From: Adiantum capillus-veneris
Lineage: Eukaryota > Streptophyta > Polypodiopsida > Polypodiales > Pteridaceae
NCBI GenBank assembly: GCA_014529385.2
Contig: CM043953.1
Location: 73,371,872 to 73,435,871 of the forward strand
Length of the DNA stretch: 64,000 nucleotides
Direction: 5' to 3'
Made by a program: the position numbers and the translations under genes. Shown piece by piece: positions 33,721-43,415 of the stretch. Under the pieces are notes generated by a model, which was not told where the DNA came from, did not search any database, and saw only the letters and a program-made list of their open reading frames with translations. The first letter of the stretch is position 1; the number at the start of each line of letters is the position of its first letter.

Positions 33721-36143
33721 AGTTGAGAAAAGAACGTGAAGACGCTATTCTAGCTGAGGAACTAAAGCGAACTAAAGATAGATTAGAAAAACTTGAGAGT
33801 CAAAACGGGAAACGAGAGATGAGCCCGGAAAGAACGAAACAAAAGAGTATCAAAGAAACAACGAGCGTAAGCTCAGGGGTATCAGTGCTAGTCGACAAAG
33901 TACACGAACCATTGGACGCACTGATGAGAGCTTACGAAGCTAGGTTAAAGAACAACCAAACACAAGAACAGAGGTGGATGACATACCCAAACGCGGAATT
34001 GGAAAAGCAGAGACTTGAAATGTGCCAGAGAATGATCGAGATTGCACAAGCCTTATTAGAACCACCAAAAGAAACAATGAATTGTGGAAAGGAAAACCCA
34101 ATTCAACATGAGACTATCGTTTCACGGGTAGCTGAAAAGACTCCCAGTGCACAAAAGCCTGAAAATACACACAAGGATGACCACATAGTGTTGAACACAA
34201 CCGATCAGGAGATAGAGAGTTTTCATCCAGTCATACAGAGGTCTTACGGAAGAGATGAGGATTACAATGAATTTTGGAAACAAGTGAGAGAGGCAAACTT
34301 TGCAAACGAGCTAAGTTGCCAAGCTAATCAGACAAATTGGGAAAAGGACATCAGGAACCCTCCCATAGTGGAATTTGAGGCAGGATCTCAAGTGGACTTA
34401 GATCTGCAATCTTACTGGGGAGATGGGGGCTCTGTTAGAACAACGGAGAGCAAACCTCACTCACTGAAAACCTTACCTTCATACTTAGGAGAGTATGAAG
34501 CAAAATCCGAGATTAAAGCACTTCCCTCACGAAGAATTTCATCAGAAAAAGTCATGGACTCGCAAGGATTGATAGAGATCTTGTAAACACCAGTGACATG
34601 CACTATCACTCTAGCTGAGCTTTTGAGGCTAAGACCACATATGTGGACCACTGTAGGAAAATGCTTGGAGAAATTCGGGATAAAAGACCCAACATTGAGA
34701 CTGCAAGAGGGTATACAAGAGCTGAGTAAACCACAAAAGAACGCTAAGCCTGTACCCTTAAACAAGGTCGGAGAGTATTGCGAAGGTGAAGAGGGGAATA
34801 CAACCTTACCAGTTGAATTCCAAGGAGTAAACACGATGGCAATACTAGACAGCGGAGCTGGGGTGGCCATTGCTACAAAAGAAATCTGGAAAAAATGGGG
34901 GAAACCAGCAATAAGGAAGACTAGGTTGAAACTCCAATTAGCAGATGGACACATGGAGAAACCTATGGGGTTATTAGAGAAAGTTGTAGTGACTTCTTGC
35001 GACATTGAATACGAACATACTTTTGCTATTGTCGATTTTGGCAAGGAGAATAACTATGATATCATACTGGGAAGACCATTCATGAGACAATTGAAAATGG
35101 TCCAGGATTGGGGCTACAATCACATATACCTGAGAAATATGGAAACCACTACACGTGTGAACCTGAAAGACCATAACTACAAAGATGTGAACCGAACACC
35201 GGTGGAGGAGTTTGATTCAGCTCCTTTGGCGGGATCCAAATTTCCAGCTTGGTTAGGTAAACCCAAGGAGTTATGGATGTGTGGAGCTTCGAAATGTGGA
35301 AGTCTGAAACGAGAAGAATGTGTTTTAGAAAGGGCTATCGAAGATGAAACTTATATAGGAGAACCCTTTCCAGAGGACACGCTTGAACCATTAGAATGGA
35401 CACACATTCTAGCAACCCTAGATGTTTGTGCAATTCCGGATGGTCCCACAACGAAATTTTGCGACAAGGACGGGTACGACGTGGTTCCGTACTTCATGTT
35501 GAGAAATGTACTCGAAAAAGAAACTGAAAAGAACGATACACTGGAAAAGGAAGATGAAGAGGAGGTGTTTCACGACATTCCCGATCATCCTGAGTGGGAA
35601 AATGAAGCAGACAACGAGTCAACGGACAATTCAAGCGGAAACGAAGAAACTATAACGGATGTCCGATTTTATGATTTTCCGAACCAAACTAAACAACGCC
35701 AGAAACGCTCTAGAGCAAAGAGAAAAACAAAGGGGGTTAGAACCAATCCGATGCCTAGAATAAGAGGAAAAAATCAATTCCTAATGCTAGTAAAGGCGGA
35801 AGATTGTGTTAAGGACAAGGTTTCTGGAAGAATGAGAGGCAATGATCAAAAGAGCTTACGAAAAGACAAAAAAGGCTCAAGAAATCAAGTTCAAAGGAAT
35901 GGAACGAAAACAGAAACAGAAAAATCAGAAAAGAACAAGCGCAACAGAGAACACACGGAGTCCAAGCTAGAACGTAGAAACAAGTACAGAGAGCTCAAGA
36001 AAACTCTGAAAGAAGTTTGGACGACAGAAATTGAGAGTGGAGAGGACAAAAACGCCAAAATCAAGGAAAACATGGATGTTCCCTCTCACTATAGGAAATT
36101 CACAATAGAGGATAGGAAGGTGATATTAACCCCACCTATTTGA
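33717..36143 (+). pseudogene. Pol N-terminal part: linker and retropepsin-like protease
   Basis: Begins with the ATG that overlaps the gag stop and lies in the -1 phase relative to gag. Residues 1-290 are a charged, partly coiled-coil linker, interrupted by taa at 34584-34586. The same phase continues with a retropepsin: LPVEFQGVNTMAILDSGAGVAIAT (active-site DSG near 34850), and YDIILGRPFMRQL, the ILG/LLG block that closes the fold. After it comes a long lysine/glutamate-rich region to tga at 36141-36143. There is no frameshift. In related elements this forms the start of the pro-pol polyprotein, cleaved by its own protease. Confidence 0.8.
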
Positions 36144-39120
36144 AAGAGGAAGGAGAACGAATCTTATGACGGACCGGAGGATGCAAAAAAAGTTGATTTA
36201 GCAGCTCCAGGTGAGCCACCTAGACCGGTGTACATAGCCACAGATTTGTCTCCAGGCGAGGAAGAGAGACTTTTGAGTCTTCTCAGAGAGTATAGGGATG
36301 TGTTTGCATGGTCTTATAAGGACTTAAAGGGAGTTGACCCATCGATATGCCAACACACAATCCCACTGAAACAAGATGCAAAGCCTAGCAGACAGAGACC
36401 ATACACATATAATGATACTTTTGCTAAGCGAATCAAAGAAGAGATAGATAAGCTAATGGAAGCTGAATTCATATACGAGATTGAACACACCGATTGGGTA
36501 TCTCCAATTGTGGTAGTACCCAAGAAGAATGGAAAACTCCGAGTGTGTGTCAACTTAAAGAAAGTGAATGCTGCAACAATCAGGGACAATTATCCCTTGC
36601 CGATAACTGATCATGTTCTAGAGCGTGTATCAGGGAAAACAGCATACTCTTTTCTTGATGGTTTTTCAGGATATAACCAGCTAGCCATAGCACTGGAAGA
36701 TCAACATAAAACAGCTTTTGCAACGGAGTGGGGAATTTATGCTTATCGGGTTATGCCTTTTGGTCTAACCAATGCTCCCGCAACCTTCCAGAGGCTGATG
36801 AAGCATGCTTTCAAGGAATACTTAAGGTTGTTTCTAGAAATATACATGGATGACTTGTGTGTACATTCTCTTATGAGAGATGAGCATCTAGAACACCTAA
36901 GAAAAGTATTTGAGAAATGTAGGACATATCGCATTTGTCTCAATCCTGAGAAATGTGTGTTTATGGTCCGACAGAGCAGAATTCTGGGACATATTGTCTC
37001 ACAAAACGGAATATCCACGGATTTAGAGAAGATAAAAGTTATAGTGGATATGCCTAGACCAACCAATGCGAAACAAGTGCAGAGCTTTATGGGACATTGC
37101 GGATATTATAGACGATTCATTTACATGTACGCTATAATAGGCAAACCACTTTACAGGCTAATAGTGAACTTTGAATGGACAGATGAGTGTGAGGAATCGT
37201 TCAAGAAATTGAAAGAGGCACTCATTACTGCTCCAGTCTTGAACTCACCAGATTGGGAGAAGATATTCCATGTGCATATAGATGCTTCGGCATATGCAAT
37301 AGGATGCATTCTGGCTCAGCCAGAAGAAGGAAACATGGATTTTCCTATCTGTTACGCCAGTCGACAGCTCAACAATGCAGAGAAGAATTACACCACAACA
37401 GACCGAGAGGGATTAGGAATGATATATGCTGTGAAGAAATTTCGGCATTATCTTCTAGCCAACAAGTTTGTGTTTTTTACGGATCACCAAGCCTTGCTCT
37501 ACCTAGTGAATAAACCATGCAATACCGGGAGAATAGTGAGATGGTTCATTATCTTACTGGAATTCGACTTCACGGTAGTAGTAAAGAAAGGAAAAACACA
37601 TCTTAGAGCTGATCATCTTTCGCGATTGACGAATGGAGAAGACCCTATAGGAGTAGATGACGACATGCCAGACGCGTACTTGTTCAACATAGAAATGATA
37701 CCGAAGTGGTCTCAAAATGTCGTTAACCTATTAACCTATGGAGGAGAGTTCGATAGAAGAGAATACAACCAGAAACATATTGCTATTCAGCAATCCAAGA
37801 ATCTTCAATTGGTTGCAGGAAGGTTGTATCAATTGGGAAATGATCATGTTTTACGACTATGCATCAATCCTGAGGAATATAATATATATCTGCGCGAAGC
37901 ACATGTTCAAGAATGTGCATTTCATTGTTCAAGAAGGAACACATATAGGAATTTGTTACAATTGGGAGTCTATTGGCCAGGAATGAAAGAAAGCGTACAT
38001 GAATATGTCACTGTATGTATTGTATGTTCATCAAAGCCGCCAGCAGAGTATTCGATATTATATCAGATAATGATCGCTCCAGAATGGAGTCAGTATATTG
38101 TTGAATATCTCACAAATAGAACTTTCCCAGAAGGAACGTCAAAAGCTCGTCAGAAATCTGTAGAGATAGAAGCTAGAGATTACACTTTCATAGGAGATCA
38201 ACTCTATAAGAGAGGTAAAGACAACCAGCTTAGGATTTGCGCATCAGAGTCTGAGTATGTGATAATCCTGGAGCAAGCTCATGGAGGAGTAGGTGGAGGC
38301 CATTTCTCAGGTGATAAGACAGCAAAACTTGTCTTAGCCGCAGGAATATGGTGGCCAACATTACATATGGACGCTGAGGAATACGTTAAATGGTGTGATG
38401 ACTGTCAGCGGACCAAAGTACCACTTAAAAGAGATGATATGCCGCTTAGACCAATGATGGGGGCAAGAGCTTTTGCAAAATGGGGGATTGATTATGTCGG
38501 ACCCATTTCACCTCCTGCATATAAGACTCATGCACAATACATCATTGTGGCTACAGACTATCTAACAAAGTGGGTCGAAGCAAAGGCAACTCAAAAGGCA
38601 GATGCCAGGACCACGGCACAATTTCTGTATGAATACGTCTTTGTACGATATGGATTGCCAATAGAAATTGTGAGTGATCGAGGCACACATTTTATAAATG
38701 AAGTGATAAAGATCCTTCTAGATGAATTCATGGTAATCCATAGGAAATCAGCCCCGTATCATCCACAAGCAAACGGACAAGCTGAAGCAACAAACAAAAC
38801 CATATGCACGGTCCTCACGAAGATTGTATCTGAGTCGAGAACTGACTGGGACCAGAAGTTGCATTCAACATTATAGGCATATAGGGTAGCATATAAAACA
38901 TCAATAGGAACGACCCCATATAACATGGTTTTTGGGCTAAATGCTATCTTACCAATAGAATTCTTGATTTCAACCTTAAGGGTGGCTAAGGATCTAGAGT
39001 GGATAGGGCACGAGCTTTCTGATAGAATAGATGACCTGGAAAAGCTAGATGAGCTTCGCCTAAAAGCAGTAGCTTCTATCTAAGCTCAAAAAAGGCGACA
39101 AAAAGAATTTTTTGATAAGC
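36144..39120 (+). pseudogene. Pol: reverse transcriptase, RNase H, integrase
   Basis: Continues in the same phase. RT spans about 36300-37100 with SPIVVVPKKNGKLRVCVNLKKVN, FLDGFSGYNQLAIAL, PFGLTNAPATFQRLM and the catalytic YMDD at about 36843. RNase H follows ([51 protein letters not shown]). Two zinc-binding modules precede the integrase core (see finding). The core has WGIDYVGPIS, IVSDRGTHFINE and HPQANGQAEATNK, giving D, D and E. Tag (38874) and taa (39081) stops break it, without any frameshift. It would copy the RNA into DNA in the particle and insert it in the nucleus. Confidence 0.85.
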
Positions 39121-40604
39121 ATGTGCGGACTAAAGAGTTTAAGGTTGGGGACTGTGTCCTAGTTTACACTTTGAAACAACATGCTAAGAAGCTTAAAAAG
39201 CGAGGGATGGGACCTCTGGTGATTAAAGATCTATCACCAAGTGGAGCCGTCAAGCTTGCTACATTAGACGGAGAAGAAATGCCCAATTGGATTAGTGGAT
39301 GCAGAGTGAAAAAGTATCTTTTGCCGCTAACCCAAGACATGCTTCTCAAAATACATCAAGAAAAGCTGCGTGTCCAGAAAAAGAAAAAGATTGAGGAGGA
39401 AGCGCAAGCCGAGGCGAAGGAAAGAATGGAGAAAAGAAGACTACTGCGTCAGAAAGAGCGCAATGAAGGAGCAATACGAATAAACGCAGTCAGTATAACA
39501 GAAATGGATAATGACAAAGAAGAACCCATCATTGAATGCAAAGTAGGAACCAACCAAATCAAAGCCAGAGCACTATTGGATTCAGGAGCTCAAGCTAACC
39601 TACTGTCACTCAGTTTGTATAGACAATTGACAAATGACACTAAACTACAAACTGCCAAGCAAGAGTTAAAGAGTTACTCTGAGAATTCAATCAAAACTGT
39701 CGGATGCACAGTTTTACATATACAGATTAACCATTATGTGTATCCTCATATGTTTTACGTGGTTGAAGACCAAGCTACACAACATCCATTATTGCTAGGA
39801 CAACCATGGCAGAAGCAATACAATGCAATGATTGACTGGAATTCTAAATCAGTGCTTATCAAATACGAAGGTGAAAGTCAATCAGTTAAGTTCACCAAAG
39901 GATCAGAGACAACTCCAAAGGAAGAATCCAAGAACAAAGGTAAACAACAACCAGAGAAAAAGAAGAAGCAATGGCAACCAAAAGTTTCTATACAACCGGA
40001 TTACTCTTCGACGAGGAATTCTCAACAGTGGATAAGGAAGACAAGCAATAATATAACATCTCAACCTTAGGAAAAAACGGAGTCAAAGTTGGTATGGAGA
40101 CCAAAAAAGGTTGTGCCAGAGAACACAAAGGTGGAAAGCAGAGTCTTCAATACCAGACAACAGAGTGATTCCAGACAATCAAGGACAGTGAAACAGATCT
40201 GGATTCCAAAGAAGTTCATGACGGCACAAAGCTATAGCAAGCAAATTTGGATCCCAAAGATTTGTAAACAGGAACTCCCTTCAGTACAATCAACGGACAC
40301 TCCTAGGTATTTCAAGGCGAGGAAATCAACACAAAGGACAAAGCAGGTTTGGGTCGCAAAGAGTTTGTGGCAAGCACAAGCGAAGCGGAAGCAGATTTGG
40401 ATAGTGCAAAAGAACAACAGGGTAAAGATGAATCCATCTACTGATTCTACTACCGAAGTATCACCAACCCAAAACCCGACCACCAATCCTTCAATCAAAC
40501 AAAGAGCAGCTTTATTGGAAAGACTGTTGTATCATCGCTCTGCAATTGCATTGGGAATTTATGACCAAAACAACTACAATGCTTCGCCCACAGACACTTC
40601 ATAG
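39121..40604 (+). pseudogene. Integrase C-terminus, second retropepsin-like domain, W-P-K repeat tail
   Basis: Still in pol phase. It starts with the integrase C-terminal barrel (FKVGDCVLVYTLKQHAKKLKKRGMGPLVI) and a basic helical linker (QKKKKIEEEAQAEAKERMEKRR). Then comes an unexpected retropepsin-like domain: IECKVGTNQIKARALLDSGAQANLLSLSLY split over about 39535-39620, closing with HPLLLGQPWQKQYNAMIDW at about 39790. After tag 40068 the same phase holds repeated aromatic-basic motifs (VWRPKK, QIWIPKK, QIWIPK, QVWVAK, QIWIVQK). The frame ends at tag 40602. A homologous arrangement occurs in the minus-strand element at 58978-60684. Confidence 0.75.
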
Positions 40605-40627
40605 TCGTCCGGGAGGACTCAGACTAG

Positions 40628-40643
40628 GAGGGGGGGAAGTATA
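40628..40643 (+). promoter_or_regulatory. Polypurine tract after pol
   Basis: aggagggggggaag follows the pol stop by about 20 bp. It has the composition of a plus-strand primer, but the sequence behind it is not an LTR matching the 5' copy. It may be an internal purine tract, as in other very large Tat-type elements. Confidence 0.55.
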
Positions 40644-43415
40644 CAGGCATACAGGAGTTACAAAGCAGCTACAAGCGCCGAAAACAAAGAAAAACAAAAA
40701 TTATATTACAAGGGCAGTGTCTTACATGATTTTGCAATTTTTATGTTTGATTGAGGATATTGATAATATTTATGCCCTTATATACCTTGTTTTGCAACAA
40801 GAATAGATCAAATGATGAATTTGGGTCTCTAGACGTGTAAATATCACTAAATAAGAGTGTTTTTGGAGCTAAAAAGTGGTAATCCAAGTCCAAAAATCAC
40901 AAATAAGTGTATATTCATATACACAGAGTTACCAGCTATTTATCGTGTATGTTTGGAATTTTTTGGCTTCAATTTGCTATTTTCCTTTATTTTTTATGAT
41001 TTTCTTAATAAAAGTAAAAGAAAAATAAAAAAGCAGGTGAAATGAGATCGGAAAAAAAGAAAAGAATAGACGGTGATGGTCCTAATGACAAGGGAAACCC
41101 ATGGTAAAAATTGGGTACAATTCTGAAAAAGTTGCGGAAAGCCCGAAATGACCGAATTTTGGCAAAGTGGGCAGATTTCTCAGAAACAGGTCAAACGGAG
41201 TCCAAATTGAGAAATTTCAAATCCTAAAGTGCATTTCACGACGAGATAGGAGCACATGTCAAATTTGGTAACAAGTGATCCGGGAAGTCCGAAGTTAAGT
41301 ATTTTTCACATCACTTTCAAGCTCATTTCCACTATTACCTTCTTGGAGAGAGCAAAGAGCACACAGGAGCATCCGACCTTCTACCGCCTTCTACGACTGC
41401 TACGAGAGCTCAGAGGACACCAGACATGAGAGGTAGACTCGTTGCCATAAGCTTTTGATGCTTATCGTTAACTTTTGTCGCGAAAACTGACCAAAACCAA
41501 GAAACAAGAGCAGACGGGGAATGGGGAGGAACGCTAGGTAGGGGCACAACCGCCTAACCAAACCTTGCAAGAACTTAGAGGTGGGTTACCCTAACATAGA
41601 AGATGGGTTTCTAACACTCAAAGCTCGAGAAAGAACGACTTGAAAAACCCTAGGTCAACAGAGCCTGCAAGAGGCAAACAGAAAAAAAGTTGTCGAAACG
41701 ACACAAAACTTCTCAGGAAGCTTAACAACATCGAGGGCAATACAACCATGGAGTATCTCCGGGTTTGGATCACCAAAAGTAGGTCGGAACAACCGATTCG
41801 GCGGCGGACACACAAAGCGTCATTTTGGCATAACGGCTAAAATTGACGACCAAATGACATGAATCTTCACAAGCAGCTTCAAATATACATGGATGACTTA
41901 TGTTTGCAAGCAAAACCCAAAAGAAAGCTGATTCACTTACCGATGGTGAAAAAGACGCTTTCGGGCAACCAAATGGAGAAAGATGGAGAACGGGGAGCCA
42001 AAGTCAAGTTCAACCAAATAGGTGGCTTCACAACATATCCAATGAGCTGGAAATGCAACTCTCGAGAAGAAAAGTTGAAGAAATTCAACTCCAAGGCAAA
42101 AAGGCGACTTCGGAGACTGAAATGCCTAAAGGGGGCTTTTTAGCTAAACTAATGACTTTTTAAGTTGAAAACTAGTTAGCAGGGCTTAGGGCACTAGCAC
42201 AAAGCATTCTTTGCACAAAAAGACCAACATTTCAAGAAAAGACATCATACGCGTATGATGTTTCACAGCATGATTTTCACATCCATTTCAACATTTGAGT
42301 GCATAGCCTCATTCCACATGTTAATCACATCCTATGAACCAAGTATCATGAGAATTGGAGTTAGAAAACCCAAGGAAAACCAAAAAGACGCAAAGTAGGC
42401 CATAATATTGATTTTGGTCCTAATTTTGTCAAAATAACTCCAAACTCATTGAAACTTTGTAGGATTGTTGATTAACACATCTACAAGCTATCTGGAACCA
42501 AAAAGCACCATTTTGACACAAAAGACATCATACGCGTATGATGTCTATTTGCACTTACAGAGCCAAAATTGCTCATTTGTCATCATACATCCATTATATA
42601 TATCTAATACATGCTACATATGAAGTTTGGAACCATCTGGTCAAGTGGATCACCCCATTAGCCCAATTGAGGGAAAATCCTTCATCCAAAGCCTATTTTT
42701 GGCCCAAATCCAACATACTCAAGTCCAAACCAAGATTTGAGTAGAGACAGTCCTTCACTAGTACATGGGGAGTCCACAGAATCAATCCCATGAAAAATTG
42801 ATGAAAAAGACATCATACGCGTATGATGTCTTTAGAACCATTTTTAGCCCAAAATATATCCAAAATTCATAAATCCACTGAATAAGCCTATCTAAAGCCA
42901 TATCCAAGCTTATAGAGAAATTTGGTCCAAAAATACACTAAAAGACATCATACGCGTATGATGTCTCACTGTGTGATTTTGGCACCTCAGGGCTTCAACC
43001 ACCAAACAGAAGTGATCTACATGCCATTTGAAGGTGAACCACCAAGTTTTATCCAATTTGGATCATAAAATCCATTTCCCTTTCAAAATTTTGCCAAGAG
43101 CCTGAACTGGACTAAACTGGCCAAAACTTGACCAAATGGGATCCAAACTCAAATCCAAGCATATGATACTCATGTATACACTATCAGCTACAAGCACAAC
43201 CAATATGAAGTCATTTTGACACAAAAGACATCATACGCGTATGATGTCTCCAGCATGATTTTGAGCCCAGTTTGCATATTTTTTCACCTACCCTGCATCC
43301 TTAGGCCCTGAATAGCTCATGTTTCAATTTTCAAGTCATTTGAATAGTTAAAAGCTTCATTTCGGCTTTCAGTACTAAAAAGACGCTAACTTCTGAAATT
43401 GGAGTTACAGGATCC
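40644..43415 (+). other. 3' spacer of gypsy element with palindrome array
   Basis: No certain gene. Frames at 41640-41840, 41859-42143 and 41900-42163 overlap each other and may be remains of an ORF. Between 42180 and 43260 the same 24-bp palindrome recurs five times, with partly repeated flanks (ttttgacacaaaagacatc before; gcatgatttt after) and spacings close to 283 or 135 bp, i.e. about two or one unit of a roughly 141-bp diverged tandem repeat. Tandem repeats in the 3' untranslated region are known in Tat-lineage elements. Confidence 0.65.
42240..43249. repeat. Five-copy palindrome array (AGACATCATACG + reverse complement)
   Basis: Copies lie at 42240-42263 (one mismatch), 42523-42546, 42808-42831, 42943-42966 and 43226-43249. 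Four are perfect 24-bp palindromes with a central ACGCGT. Two further copies are in the leader at 30517-30540 and 30805-30828. Confidence 0.95.

Noticed and set aside
41859-42163. Two overlapping frames in the 3' spacer (94 and 87 codons), one containing YMDDL
   Set aside because: The YMDD-like string has no RT context, and the frames overlap in different phases.
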